64,000 nt of DNA from an uncultured Pelagibacteraceae bacterium (GCA_902571925.1 CACGDW010000001.1:1-64000); one strand, 5' to 3'; shown: positions 1-9,251, numbered from the stretch's first letter. Notes: a model not told the origin generated them from the sequence alone. Numbers and translations: made by a program.

Positions 1-691
1 TTTAGATATTGAGGAAGATAAAATCGACAACATTTGCAAAAATATGTGGAAAAACTATGGTCGAATTTTATCTGAATATAACTTCATCAAAAATTTTAGA
101 AATTCAAATTTTAAAAAATACATTTCTATAGAAGGTGAGGAAATATTATTGAATATTAAAAATAACAAAAACCCTGTTATTTTTATTTCAGGTCATTTTA
201 ATAATTTTGAATTATTAGCAATGATTATTGAGGAGGCTGGAGTAGACGTGGCAGCACTTTACAGGCCTTTAAATAATTTTTTTTTAAATAAGATGATGGT
301 TAACATAAGAAAGAAATATATTTGTAAAAAACAAATTCCAAAAGGAATTACAGGTGTCAAAGATATGGCTAAAGAATTTAAAAATGGTACTTCACTAGCT
401 TTAATGATTGATCAGAGAGTAAGTCAAGGTGTTAAAATTGATTTTTTTAATCATCCTGCTTATACAACCACTTTACCAGCTCAATTTGTAAAGAAATATG
501 GATGCACTATAGTTCCAGTTTACATCGAAAGAACAAATAAACATTATTTTAAAGTAAAAATTGATAAACCAATAAACTTTGATGAAACCAATACTTTAGA
601 TCAAATAACTTTATCTTTGAATAACTGGTTAGAAAAAAAGATTATTCAAAACCCAGATCAATGGATATGGTCTCATAATCGCTGGAAATAA
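1..691 (+). CDS. Lipid A biosynthesis acyltransferase, LpxL/HtrB family (5'-truncated by window edge)
   Basis: The frame is open from base 2 upstream of the first ATG at 44, so the true start lies outside the window. The family transfers secondary fatty acyl chains onto Kdo2-lipid A at the inner membrane. The sequence shows the H-x4-E acyltransferase motif in the form HFNNFE, followed by a conserved block MIDQRVSQGVKIDFF and a C-terminal WIWSHNRWK end typical of LpxL-type proteins (where it is usually W.W.H.RWK). About 230 residues are visible against roughly 290-300 in the family, so only the N-terminal membrane anchor is missing. It abuts the convergent DUF2093 gene with no gap. Whether it is LpxL or a related acyltransferase cannot be decided from this fragment. 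Confidence 0.87.
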   Translation, partial: LDIEEDKIDNICKNMWKNYGRILSEYNFIKNFRNSNFKKYISIEGEEILLNIKNNKNPVIFISGHFNNFELLAMIIEEAGVDVAALYRPLNNFFLNKMMVNIRKKYICKKQIPKGITGVKDMAKEFKNGTSLALMIDQRVSQGVKIDFFNHPAYTTTLPAQFVKKYGCTIVPVYIERTNKHYFKVKIDKPINFDETNTLDQITLSLNNWLEKKIIQNPDQWIWSHNRWK

Positions 692-889
692 TTATTCTTT
701 ATCTAATATTTCTCTCTTTAATTGTGCTTCCTTTGGTGAAAAGTAAGCTTCCTGAAGTTCAACATTCCAATAATTCAATTTATCTAAAGTTATATTTTTT
801 CCTGAAACTGCACATTTAACGTAATCACCTTCTTCTATTATTTTAAAATTATTTGGTAAATATTTTAATTTTGCTAATTTTTTATTCAT
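692..889 (-). CDS. DUF2093 family small protein
   Basis: A 65-residue protein matching the alphaproteobacterial DUF2093 pattern: a central YVKCAVSGKNITLDKLNYWN block (normally VRCAVTG..IPLDELRYW) followed by a QEAYFSPKEA segment. The function is unknown for the whole family. The single Cys in the CAVSG turn is not paired with another, so a zinc site is not obvious. It has a clear ATG at 889 and is divergent from purD, with only 21 bases between the two starts, and its stop touches the stop of the acyltransferase gene. Confidence 0.85.
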   Translation of the reverse strand: MNKKLAKLKYLPNNFKIIEEGDYVKCAVSGKNITLDKLNYWNVELQEAYFSPKEAQLKREILDKE

Positions 890-910
890 TTATAGTTTAT
901 ATATTAATAC

Positions 911-2176
911 ATGATTGTTGGAATTATAGGAAGTGGTGGAAGAGAACATGCTATTTGCGAAACTTTGAAGAAATCCAAAAAAATTAAGGAATTATACTGT
1001 TTTCCAGGCAATGCTGGTACGGCAAGAATTGCAAAAAATATAGATATTGATCTTGAAGATTTTGAAGAAATAAAAAACTTTATATTAAAAAATAAAATTG
1101 ATCTTGTGATTGTAGGTCCAGAAAAACCATTAGTTGATGGAATTGTTGACTTTCTTGAAAGATTTAAGATAAAAGTTTTTGGACCAAATAAAGTTGCATC
1201 ACAATTGGAAGGCTCAAAAATTTTTACAAAAGAAATATGTAAAAAATATAATATACCTACAGCTAATTTTGGAATTTTTAAAGATAGAGAGATGTCTAAA
1301 AATTTTTTAAAAAGTGCAAACTATCCGATAGTTATTAAGGCTGATAATCTAGCTTCAGGAAAAGGAGTTTATATTTGTGATAATAAAGCCCAAGGTAATT
1401 CTGCAGTAGATGAAATATTTAATGGCAAATTTGGTAAGGCTGAAAATTTACTTATCGAAGAATTTTTAATTGGTGAAGAAATGAGTTTTTTTATCTTAAC
1501 AGATGGTGTTTCATTTAAAAATTTTGGGACAGCACAAGATCACAAAAGAGTACTAGAGGGTGATAAAGGTAAAAATACAGGGGGTATGGGAGCTTATTCA
1601 CCCTCAAGACTTCTAAACGAAGAGCTTGAAAAAAAAATTATTAATAAAATTATTAAACCAACTATTAAGGCAATTAATGACCTTGGAACAAAATATAAAG
1701 GATTTTTATATGCTGGCTTAATGATAACAAACAACGAACCTTACTTAATTGAATATAATGTAAGAATGGGTGATCCAGAATGTCAGACAATACTCCCTAA
1801 GCTAAACTCTGATTTATTAGAAATTTTTTTAGCTTGTTGTGAAAATAGGCTTAACCAAATCCAAATTGAATGGAGTAATAAAAAAAGTTTGTGTATTGTT
1901 TTATGTTCAAAAGGTTATCCAGATGATTTTAAAAAAGATATTGAAATAAACAACATTGAAAAAATAAATTTGAATAAGGATAACTTTATTTTTCATGCAG
2001 GAACTTATAGGGATGGTGAAAAAATTTTTTCTAGAGGTGGTAGGGTATTAAACTTTGTGTCATTATGCGATAACTTTTTAGAAGCAAGAAAAGAAAATAT
2101 CCAAAATCTATTAAATTTAGATTGGTCTGAAGGTTACTATAGAAGAGATATTGGTTTTAAAGTAATAGAAAAATGA
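911..2176 (+). CDS. purD: Phosphoribosylamine--glycine ligase (GARS)
   Basis: This enzyme catalyses the second step of de novo purine synthesis, joining glycine to 5-phosphoribosylamine with ATP in the cytoplasm. At 421 residues it is the normal bacterial monofunctional length. The N-terminal domain opens with GSGGREHA (residues 7-14), the ATP-grasp core shows KADNLASGKGV and NTGGMGAYSP, and the metal/ATP-binding segment RMGDPECQT is intact. The stop overlaps the rsmD start by four bases (ATGA), so the two are probably cotranscribed and translationally coupled. The 21-base divergent gap to the DUF2093 gene must hold promoters or lie within read-through transcripts. Confidence 0.97.
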   Translation: MIVGIIGSGGREHAICETLKKSKKIKELYCFPGNAGTARIAKNIDIDLEDFEEIKNFILKNKIDLVIVGPEKPLVDGIVDFLERFKIKVFGPNKVASQLEGSKIFTKEICKKYNIPTANFGIFKDREMSKNFLKSANYPIVIKADNLASGKGVYICDNKAQGNSAVDEIFNGKFGKAENLLIEEFLIGEEMSFFILTDGVSFKNFGTAQDHKRVLEGDKGKNTGGMGAYSPSRLLNEELEKKIINKIIKPTIKAINDLGTKYKGFLYAGLMITNNEPYLIEYNVRMGDPECQTILPKLNSDLLEIFLACCENRLNQIQIEWSNKKSLCIVLCSKGYPDDFKKDIEINNIEKINLNKDNFIFHAGTYRDGEKIFSRGGRVLNFVSLCDNFLEARKENIQNLLNLDWSEGYYRRDIGFKVIEK

Positions 2177-2736
2177 GAGTTATATCTGGTATCTTTAAGG
2201 GAAAAAAAATAATAACACCACCTGACAAAACGACTAGACCTTTAAAAGATATAACCAAAGAGTCTATATTTAATATTATTAATCATTCAAATAAATTTTC
2301 TATGAAAATTCAAGATGCGATGATATTGGATTTATTTTCAGGTGTTGGATCTTTTGGAATAGAATGTATTTCTAGAGGAGCAAAATACGTCTCTTTTGTT
2401 GAAAATTATTCTAAGGTCATACCAATTCTTAAACAAAATTTAAAAAATCTCAAAATAGATAATATTTATGAAATACTTGAAAAAGACATAATCAAAGAAC
2501 TAAACTTTCAAAAGTTTAATAATTTATTTGATATAATTTTTTTAGATCCCCCGTATAAAGATAAATTTTTACCTGACACTCTAGAAATTATTTTGAAGAA
2601 CAAAATTTTGTCTAAAAATGGTATAATTATTTTACATAGAAATAGAAAAGAAAAAGAAATACTCCCATCTAATTTTAGAATATTAGAAAAAAGAGAATAT
2701 GGTATATCAAAAATTATTTTTGGAGATCAAAAATAA
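2173..2736 (+). CDS. rsmD: 16S rRNA (guanine(966)-N(2))-methyltransferase
   Basis: A Rossmann-fold SAM-dependent methyltransferase that modifies G966 of 16S rRNA during small-subunit assembly. The N-terminus MRVISGIFKGKKI with TRPLKDITKESIFNI is the RsmD signature, motif I is LDLFSGVGSFGIE (about residues 50-62), and the catalytic amino-methyltransferase motif appears as FLDPPYKD (DPPY). The 187-residue length is standard. It is coupled to purD by an ATGA overlap and converges on pgi with a four-base gap. Pairing with purD is not an obvious pathway link and probably reflects compact packing. Confidence 0.93.
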   Translation: MRVISGIFKGKKIITPPDKTTRPLKDITKESIFNIINHSNKFSMKIQDAMILDLFSGVGSFGIECISRGAKYVSFVENYSKVIPILKQNLKNLKIDNIYEILEKDIIKELNFQKFNNLFDIIFLDPPYKDKFLPDTLEIILKNKILSKNGIIILHRNRKEKEILPSNFRILEKREYGISKIIFGDQK

Positions 2737-2740
2737 AAGT

Positions 2741-3907
2741 TTAGATGATTAAGTTTCTTTTTGTCTCTAATTTTATTAATTCTACGGATGGCTGATCATA
2801 AGGATTAATATTAAGAGATTTGCTTATCAAGATTGTTTCTAAAATAAAAAAAGTAAATAATTCCCCTAGAGTTTCCTCATCCCTTTTTAATATATTAAAA
2901 CTTCTAAAAGGGATCCTTTTTTTTGAAAAAACTTTTTCTGAAGCTAATCTTTGTGAATTTAATATAAAATCAAAATTTTTATTTTTTAGAAAAAAGTGAG
3001 TGTTCAATAATTTAGAATTTACAATTTTTTCAGATTTTTTTTCATTTACCGTAAAGAAAGTGAAAAAATTATTATTTGGACCATCTAGAAAAAGTTGCAT
3101 TAAACTATGATTATCTTTTGGCATACTAGATACTACAGGTAAAACTCCTTTATGTTTTTTTCCTAAGCTTTCAGCCACAAGTTGTTGATACCATTTAAAT
3201 AAATCCTCTGAATTTTCATCATAATTAAGGATTATAGAATTAAATTTTTTCTTTTTTAAAAAGAAAATAATATTAGCTACATTTAGTATCAAAGAATTAA
3301 TAAATTTTTTATTTTTAACAATATTATTTAATTGTTTAAATTTTTTTTCATTAAGTCCCAAAAGAGATGCTGGGAGCATACCAACTTCTGACATAACTGA
3401 GTAACGACCTCCTATAAAATTATTGTGGTCAATAACATCAGCTTTAAGCTTATTTGCCAAAGTTCTTAAATAATTTTTTTTATTTTCTGTAATAAAAATA
3501 TTTTTGTGATTCTTTTTAACTAGAATGTTAGTGTTTGAAATTGTCTCGAGAGTATTACCAGACTTTGATATAATTAAATTGAGAGGTTTTTTTAAGTTTT
3601 TTACTTTTTCCAAATTTGGGATGAGATTGTCAATGAAATAAATTTTTCTTTTTAATTTTGATATTAAAAAGAAATATATTGCTTTTAAACCCAATATAGA
3701 TCCACCCATGCCAATAACTCTTAATTCATAAAAACTTTTCTTTATTTTTTTTATAAAATTTTTTGAGTATCTATATTTATATTCTGGGGTTAATGAATTA
3801 ATTATTTCATTTTTATTTTTAATTAAAAGTTTAAAATTTTTATATACATTCTTCTGATTAACTTTATTTTTAAAATTATTGAAATCTATATTTTTAGTGA
3901 TTTTCAT
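2741..3907 (-). CDS. pgi: Glucose-6-phosphate isomerase, short divergent form
   Basis: Interconverts glucose-6-phosphate and fructose-6-phosphate. Two SIS-type subdomains are visible: VIGMGGSILGLKAIYF near residue 64 and LIISKSGNTLETISN near 112, followed by the PGI signature region FIGGRYSVMSEVGMLP. The LVAESLGKKHKG segment holds the conserved Glu, and DNHSLMQLFLDGP and the basic C-terminal part are present. At 388 residues it is much shorter than the roughly 550-residue enteric enzyme, which means loss of peripheral segments rather than a broken gene, because the key blocks remain. Its ATG overlaps the stop of the upstream lipoprotein gene by four bases, making it the last gene of the HAD-ribF-ileS-lspA train. 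Confidence 0.88.
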   Translation of the reverse strand: MKITKNIDFNNFKNKVNQKNVYKNFKLLIKNKNEIINSLTPEYKYRYSKNFIKKIKKSFYELRVIGMGGSILGLKAIYFFLISKLKRKIYFIDNLIPNLEKVKNLKKPLNLIISKSGNTLETISNTNILVKKNHKNIFITENKKNYLRTLANKLKADVIDHNNFIGGRYSVMSEVGMLPASLLGLNEKKFKQLNNIVKNKKFINSLILNVANIIFFLKKKKFNSIILNYDENSEDLFKWYQQLVAESLGKKHKGVLPVVSSMPKDNHSLMQLFLDGPNNNFFTFFTVNEKKSEKIVNSKLLNTHFFLKNKNFDFILNSQRLASEKVFSKKRIPFRSFNILKRDEETLGELFTFFILETILISKSLNINPYDQPSVELIKLETKRNLII

Positions 3908-4221
3908 TTCTTGTTTAAAATATTTGAAATAGACTTTTCAAGCTCGTTGAATGAACTCTGTTCTTTAACTTCTTTACTATCTTCAAATATTTCAGATAAA
4001 TCTAGATCATCTTTTTTATCATCTTTATCTTTTTGAATGCTGTCTTTAGGTTCAGGTAACTGTGAATAGTTAGGTGGAAAAACTAGTGGATTTTTTTTTT
4101 CAATTAAGAATTCATCTACATTCTGCTTTTTTTTCATACTTAATTTTTCCTTAACTCCTCTACAACCTGGTAATAATACTAAGATTAATAGAAATAAAAT
4201 TAGAATTTTAGTTTGTTTCAT
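3904..4221 (-). CDS. Outer-membrane lipoprotein, DUF3035/BamF-like
   Basis: The sequence starts with a lysine-poor hydrophobic signal ending in the lipobox LLPGC (Cys about residue 20 from ATG 4221), so it is a signal-peptidase-II substrate. After the Cys comes a short stretch, VDEFLIEKKNPLVFPPNY, which matches the DEF-x-V-x4-PL-x-x-PP pattern of DUF3035/BamF proteins that associate with the alphaproteobacterial BAM complex. The rest is acidic and probably disordered. I chose ATG 4221 over the TTG at 4242 used by the ORF track because it gives a compact lipoprotein signal (MKQTKILILFLL). It lies immediately downstream of lspA, the enzyme that would process it. BAM assignment is inference from the motif. 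Confidence 0.68.
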   Translation of the reverse strand: MKQTKILILFLLILVLLPGCRGVKEKLSMKKKQNVDEFLIEKKNPLVFPPNYSQLPEPKDSIQKDKDDKKDDLDLSEIFEDSKEVKEQSSFNELEKSISNILNKK

Positions 4222-4705
4222 CTTTTTTTTTAAATAATTCAATCAATATAAGCCAGAAAACTCCTAAAGTAATAAATATATCTGCAATATTAAAAATAAA
4301 CCAATGAAAATTATTTATATGTAAATCAATAAAGTCAGGAACTGCCTTATATATAATCCTATCAAACAAATTACCAATAGCGCCTCCAGAAATTAGGATA
4401 AAACCAAATTTTTCATAATTTTTTGAACTAAATACAAAGTAAATTAAGATTAAAACTATTATCATTATTAAGATTGAAATTAGGTTGTAAGCTAAACCAT
4501 CATTTAATGAAAACAGGCCAAAAGCTATCCCTTTATTCCAAATTAATTCAAAATTGATAAATTTAGATGAAAAAATTTCACCATCTCCCAATTCTTTAGA
4601 TTTTTTAATGATCATAACTTTTGATATTCGATCAATCAAAAAAATTGAAGTTACAAAAATTAGAGTAAAAAAATAACTACTTTTTGGTAAGCTTAAATTG
4701 GACAT
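4208..4705 (-). CDS. lspA: Lipoprotein signal peptidase II
   Basis: An inner-membrane aspartyl peptidase that cleaves prolipoprotein signal peptides. Four hydrophobic helices are visible, and both catalytic regions are intact: WNKGIAFGLFS, then GNLFDRII with the first Asp and FNIADIFITLG with the second Asp. The 165-residue length is normal. It overlaps ileS by 13 bases upstream and a lipoprotein gene by 14 bases downstream. The ileS-lspA adjacency is widespread in bacteria; the lipoprotein that follows adds a plausible substrate to the same transcript. Confidence 0.96.
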   Translation of the reverse strand: MSNLSLPKSSYFFTLIFVTSIFLIDRISKVMIIKKSKELGDGEIFSSKFINFELIWNKGIAFGLFSLNDGLAYNLISILIMIIVLILIYFVFSSKNYEKFGFILISGGAIGNLFDRIIYKAVPDFIDLHINNFHWFIFNIADIFITLGVFWLILIELFKKKDETN

Positions 4706-7416
4706 GAGTGTCTTTCACAAGCTCTCATCTGAATTTTCCAACAAATAGAACATTTGCTTCCTTCTGCTTTTTTTGTTTCAACGATGACATCATCATTGCT
4801 ACTCTCCTTAACTAAAGATTTAGAAGTAATACAAAGCTCTGCAAAGTCTATATCCTTTGTAAGGTCGAAAAGTTTTTTGTTTAAACTTATTTCTATGCTG
4901 GCCTCTAAACTAGAGCCAATTTCTTTGTTAGCCCTTTTTTCTTCTATGCTTAAATTACAAATATCTCTTATTTTCAATATCTCATTCCACTTGCCGTTTA
5001 ATTCATTGTTTTTAAAATTTTTTGGGAAATCTATAAACTTTTCTAAATGAATACTTTTATTTTTTTTCGAAATAAGTTGATAAATCTCTTCAGAAGTAAA
5101 AGACAAAATAGGTGCAAACCATTTTAACAATGAATTAAGAATTAAATTTAATAAAACTAATGTTGATTTTCGTTTTTCAGACTCCTTGTCGTCACAATAT
5201 AAAACATCTTTTCTTATATCAAAATAAAATGCAGATAAATCTGTGGTACAAAAATTTAAAAGTTCTTTATAAAGATTGTGAAAATCATAATTTTTAAAAT
5301 AGTTCATAAACTTAAGATTTAATGTATAAATTTTATGAAGCATTAACTGCTCTAACTCTGGTAAATGCTCTATTTTTACATCCTCTAAGTTCGTTTCTTT
5401 AAAAGTATCATTCAAGTTACCAAGTAGATATCTAAAAGTATTTCTTATTTTTCTGTAAGATTCTGAATGTTGATCTAAGATTGAATAGTCTATTCTTAAA
5501 TCCTCTGCATAATTAGATGATGCAACCCAAATTCTTAGAATATCTGCACCATACTTTTTTAAAATATCGTCTGGTGCAATTACATTTCCTAAAGATTTAG
5601 ACATCTTTAGACCTTTGCCATCCACAACAAATCCATGTGAAAGTATAGATTCAAATGGTGCTCTTCCTCTAGTGCCACATGATTCTAATAAGGACGAATG
5701 AAACCATCCTCTATGTTGATCAGAACCTTCAAGATACATGGATGCAGGCCACTTTAAATCCTTTCTTTTTTCTAAAACAAAAGAATGAGTTGAACCACTA
5801 TCAAACCATACTTCTACAATATCACTTAACTTCTCAAAATCTTCAGCCTTAAACTTATTTCCAAGAAATCTCTGAGGGTTATCAGAAAACCAACAATCTG
5901 AACCTTCTTTTTCATAAATCTTAGAAATGTTTTCAAATACCTCATCATCAACTAAAATTTTATTTGTTTTTTTATTTACAAATATTGGTAAAGGAACCCC
6001 CCAAACTCTTTGTCTAGATACACACCAATCAGGTCTAGTCTCAATCATTGATCTCAATCTTTCTTTACCCTTGCTGGGATAAAAATAAGTTTCATCAATG
6101 GCCTTAAGTGCTTTTTCTCTAAGTTTATGACTTTCCATGGAAATAAACCATTGAGGAGTTGCTCTATGAACTAAAGGAGCTTTTGATCTCCATGAATGAG
6201 GATAAGAATGTATAAGTTCTCCATTCTTTAAAAGTTTTTTTTGTTCCTTTAATTTTTCTATTACAATAGGATTAGCTTTAAAAATATGTATTCCTTCAAA
6301 TAAAGATACATTTTTTGTATACTTACCGTCTCCATCTACTGTTTCAATTGCTTTAATTCCATGGTTTAAACAAAGATTAAAATCATCTGGTCCATGACTT
6401 GGTGCACAATGAACGACACCAGTTCCTTGCTCAGTTGTAACAAATCGAGCTTCTAACATTGGTATATTGTAGTTATATCCTAAATCTAAAAATGGATGAC
6501 TACAGATAGTATCTTTTAAATCTTTTCCCTTAAAACTTTTAAGTTTTTGGAAATTTTTAATACCACAATCTTTAATTACTGACTCTAATAAAGCTTCTGC
6601 AATTATAATTTTTTTTTTATAAAAATCACCCTCATCATTTATTTCGATTAACAAATAATCTAAACTTTCGTTATAAGCTAAAGCTTTATTAGCGGGAATG
6701 GTCCAAGGTGTTGTGGTCCATATAACTACATTACTTTTCACTATCTCCTTAATGCTTGATGATTTAACTGGAAAAGCTACATAAATGGTATCAGATTTAT
6801 GATCTTGATATTCTACTTCAGCATCTGCTAATGCTGTTTTTTCAACTGTAGACCATAGTACAGGTTTATAACCTCTATAAAGACTTCCTTCTTTTAAAAA
6901 CTTTCCTAGTTCTCTTACTATCTGAGCTTCAGCCTCAAAACTCATTGTAGAATAGTAATTCTCCCAATCCCCAATTACTCCTAATCTTTTGAATTGGTCT
7001 TTATGAACGTCTATCCACTTTTCAGCAAATGCTCTACATTCTTTCCTGAACTCGACAATGGGTACTTCATTTTTATTCTTTTTATTTTTTTTATACTGCT
7101 CCTCTATTTTCCACTCTATTGGTAAGCCATGACAATCCCATCCTGGAACATAAACTGAGTCCTTACCGTCCATCTGATGAAATTTTACAATTATATCTTT
7201 TAGAATTTTGTTTAAAGCTGTTCCCATATGAATGTTGCCATTCGCATAAGGTGGGCCATCATGGAGAACAAATTTTTCTTTACCTTTGCTAGAGTTTCTC
7301 AATTCCTTATAAAGATCTATTTTTTTCCAAAAATTCAAAATTTCTGGCTCTCTTACTGGTAAGTTAGCTTTCATAGAAAAAGCTGTTTTAGGAAGGTTTA
7401 TTTGGTCTTTGCTCAT
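4693..7416 (-). CDS. ileS: Isoleucyl-tRNA synthetase
   Basis: Class I aminoacyl-tRNA synthetase charging tRNA-Ile, with an editing domain. The HIGH motif appears as PYANGNIHMGTA near residue 60, the CP1 editing domain carries WTTTPWTIPANKA, and the KMSKS loop is LKMSKSLGN. The C-terminal zinc-binding end is very short, CSICWKIQ...CERHSC, ending right after the last Cys. The ORF track uses TTG 7431, but ATG 7416 gives MSKDQINLPKTAF, which fits the family start and places the ATG just after the ribF stop. It forms part of a tightly packed ribF-ileS-lspA-lipoprotein-pgi train. Confidence 0.96.
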   Translation of the reverse strand: MSKDQINLPKTAFSMKANLPVREPEILNFWKKIDLYKELRNSSKGKEKFVLHDGPPYANGNIHMGTALNKILKDIIVKFHQMDGKDSVYVPGWDCHGLPIEWKIEEQYKKNKKNKNEVPIVEFRKECRAFAEKWIDVHKDQFKRLGVIGDWENYYSTMSFEAEAQIVRELGKFLKEGSLYRGYKPVLWSTVEKTALADAEVEYQDHKSDTIYVAFPVKSSSIKEIVKSNVVIWTTTPWTIPANKALAYNESLDYLLIEINDEGDFYKKKIIIAEALLESVIKDCGIKNFQKLKSFKGKDLKDTICSHPFLDLGYNYNIPMLEARFVTTEQGTGVVHCAPSHGPDDFNLCLNHGIKAIETVDGDGKYTKNVSLFEGIHIFKANPIVIEKLKEQKKLLKNGELIHSYPHSWRSKAPLVHRATPQWFISMESHKLREKALKAIDETYFYPSKGKERLRSMIETRPDWCVSRQRVWGVPLPIFVNKKTNKILVDDEVFENISKIYEKEGSDCWFSDNPQRFLGNKFKAEDFEKLSDIVEVWFDSGSTHSFVLEKRKDLKWPASMYLEGSDQHRGWFHSSLLESCGTRGRAPFESILSHGFVVDGKGLKMSKSLGNVIAPDDILKKYGADILRIWVASSNYAEDLRIDYSILDQHSESYRKIRNTFRYLLGNLNDTFKETNLEDVKIEHLPELEQLMLHKIYTLNLKFMNYFKNYDFHNLYKELLNFCTTDLSAFYFDIRKDVLYCDDKESEKRKSTLVLLNLILNSLLKWFAPILSFTSEEIYQLISKKNKSIHLEKFIDFPKNFKNNELNGKWNEILKIRDICNLSIEEKRANKEIGSSLEASIEISLNKKLFDLTKDIDFAELCITSKSLVKESSNDDVIVETKKAEGSKCSICWKIQMRACERHSCPI

Positions 7417-7417
7417 T

Positions 7418-8335
7418 CTATTTTTTTGCAATTACAAGATCAGCTTTAATTTGTTTTTTTAACTGATCTATATTTTTAAATTTTTTTTCTTTTCTAATAA
7501 ATTTTAAAAATTTAACTGTTAAATACTTATTATATAGATTTCCAGAGAAATTAAATAAATGAACTTCTAATAATATTTTTTTTCCACTAAAAGTTGGTCT
7601 ATATCCTAAATTTGCTATACCTTTTAAGTATTTAGAGCTTTTAATCAGCTTAGCTTTTATAACATAAACTCCTGGACAACCTAATATATAGTCTTTGATA
7701 TCTATATTGGCAGTAGGAAAACCAATTTTTTTTCCTACTTGTCTTCCTCTCTGAACTTTTCCTTCAATAGACCACTCTCTATTCAAAAGTTTATTAACTT
7801 TTTTCAACTTACCATTTTGTAAATAATTTCTTATCAAAGTTGAAGAAACTATCTTCTTTTTAGTTAGCAACGGTTTTGGTTTTATTATTTTATAATTAAA
7901 TTGATCTTCATATCTAATCAATTGTTTTACATCACCTTCTCTTTTGTTGCCGAATCTAAAGTTATTACTTACAAATATAAATCTAGCATTTAACTTTTTA
8001 GAAAGTATATTTTTTATAAAATCAATTGACTTTATTTTAGAAAATTTTTTGTCAAATTTTTTCATAATAACAAAATCAACATTTAATTTATTAAGTAAAT
8101 TAATTTTTTGTTTTTGATTAGATATTCTAAAGTTTTTAATTTCTTTATTAAAATACATTTTAGGCATTGGATTAAAAGTCATAACCCCAATTTTTAAAGA
8201 AAATTTTTTTTTATATTTTTTAGCTAGACGAAATAACTTTTGATGACCTAAATGAAGACCATCAAAATTTCCAATCAAAATTATTGATTTTTTATGAATA
8301 TCTTTAATATTAAAATTATTATACTGCTTTATCAT
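7418..8335 (-). CDS. ribF: Bifunctional riboflavin kinase / FAD synthetase
   Basis: Makes FMN and then FAD from riboflavin. The N-terminal nucleotidyltransferase domain has the GNFDGLHLGHQKL motif (about residues 22-34) and VSNNFRFGNKREGD. The C-terminal kinase domain shows GKKIGFPTANI, GVYVIKAKL and NLGYRPTF. At 305 residues it has the standard two-domain length. It lies one base downstream of the HAD phosphatase stop and directly upstream of ileS, the order commonly seen as ribF-ileS-lspA in proteobacteria. It is highly lysine rich, in line with the window's base composition. Confidence 0.95.
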   Translation of the reverse strand: MIKQYNNFNIKDIHKKSIILIGNFDGLHLGHQKLFRLAKKYKKKFSLKIGVMTFNPMPKMYFNKEIKNFRISNQKQKINLLNKLNVDFVIMKKFDKKFSKIKSIDFIKNILSKKLNARFIFVSNNFRFGNKREGDVKQLIRYEDQFNYKIIKPKPLLTKKKIVSSTLIRNYLQNGKLKKVNKLLNREWSIEGKVQRGRQVGKKIGFPTANIDIKDYILGCPGVYVIKAKLIKSSKYLKGIANLGYRPTFSGKKILLEVHLFNFSGNLYNKYLTVKFLKFIRKEKKFKNIDQLKKQIKADLVIAKK

Positions 8336-8336
8336 T

Positions 8337-9155
8337 TCACCACTTTAATTCAGATTGGATATAATTACATATTGTTTCATAAGATTTTGCAGTTTCTTCA
8401 ATTCCTTTTTCTTTTATTTCATTTTTATGAATTCCGTTAGAAATTATTAATGAGTCATAATTTAAAAGATTAGCACCTTTGATATCTGTATTTAAATTGT
8501 CACCAATCGAAAGAACTTTTTTATCTTTGTTATCTATAGATTGGTTATAAACTTCTGGATAAGGTTTTCCAAAATATACCACTTCTCCACCCATCTTTTC
8601 AAAAATAATAGCAATTGAACCTGCACAAAGCTCTCTTTTATTTCCTCTATCCACAATTAGGTCTGGGTTGGTACAAATCATTTTTTTTTTTAAATTTTTT
8701 TCAAATAATTCTTTATAGTATTTAAGGTCTTCTTCGTGTTCCTCGAATAAACCTGTACAAATGATATATTCTGAATTTTCGATCTGATTTGATTTCAATT
8801 CTTTAAAATCTTTAAATAAATCAATATCTCTCGGCGGTCCTACATGAAAAAATTTTTTGTCTATCAAATTTTTTTTTAAATAGCTTAAAGAAGCTTCACC
8901 AGATGTAAAAACATGGTCTATTATTTCTTCCTCCATACCCATTTTTTTTAAAAAAGTTTTTACTACACTGTTTGGTCTTGGTGCATTAGTTAATAGAATA
9001 TATTCTTTCCCTTTTTTTGTTATTTCTTTTAAAGCATTTATAGCTTCTTTGTGGAGTGAAACTCCATTATGAACCACCCCCCATAAATCAACATAAAATA
9101 GCTGATAATTATCTACAATCGAGCAAAGTCCCTCTTTATCTAAATTTTTTGTCAT
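8337..9155 (-). CDS. HAD-IIA family hydrolase (TIGR01459-like)
   Basis: A predicted phosphatase of the HAD superfamily, subclass IIA. The nucleophile region reads FYVDLWGVVHNG near residue 20, in which the usual DxD is D-x-W as in the TIGR01459 group. Motif II is LLTNAPRP, the motif III Lys sits in VYFGKPYPEVY, and motif IV is SIGDNLNTDIKGA. The substrate is unknown; relatives include p-nitrophenyl and sugar-phosphate phosphatases. It is the first gene of the minus-strand train reaching to pgi and starts 123 bases from the divergent groES gene, so that gap should hold its promoter. Confidence 0.85.
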   Translation of the reverse strand: MTKNLDKEGLCSIVDNYQLFYVDLWGVVHNGVSLHKEAINALKEITKKGKEYILLTNAPRPNSVVKTFLKKMGMEEEIIDHVFTSGEASLSYLKKNLIDKKFFHVGPPRDIDLFKDFKELKSNQIENSEYIICTGLFEEHEEDLKYYKELFEKNLKKKMICTNPDLIVDRGNKRELCAGSIAIIFEKMGGEVVYFGKPYPEVYNQSIDNKDKKVLSIGDNLNTDIKGANLLNYDSLIISNGIHKNEIKEKGIEETAKSYETICNYIQSELKW

Positions 9156-9223
9156 TAAATTAATCTATAACTCAAAAAATGCTTAATTTCCTATATTTTT
9201 TAAGAACTTATTTTTAAGTATAT

Positions 9224-9251
9224 CTTGAAATAGTAAGGCCAATCTCTATAT
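9224..9251 (+). promoter_or_regulatory. Sigma32 (RpoH)-type promoter of groESL
   Basis: CTTGAAA at 9224-9230, a 13-base spacer, then CTCTATAT at 9244-9251. This fits the heat-shock sigma consensus CTTGAAA-N13/14-CCCCATnT. It predicts a start near 9258 and a leader of about 20 bases. The same layout occurs before hsp20 at 27659. No CIRCE inverted repeat is visible, so HrcA control is unlikely. Confidence 0.65.
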
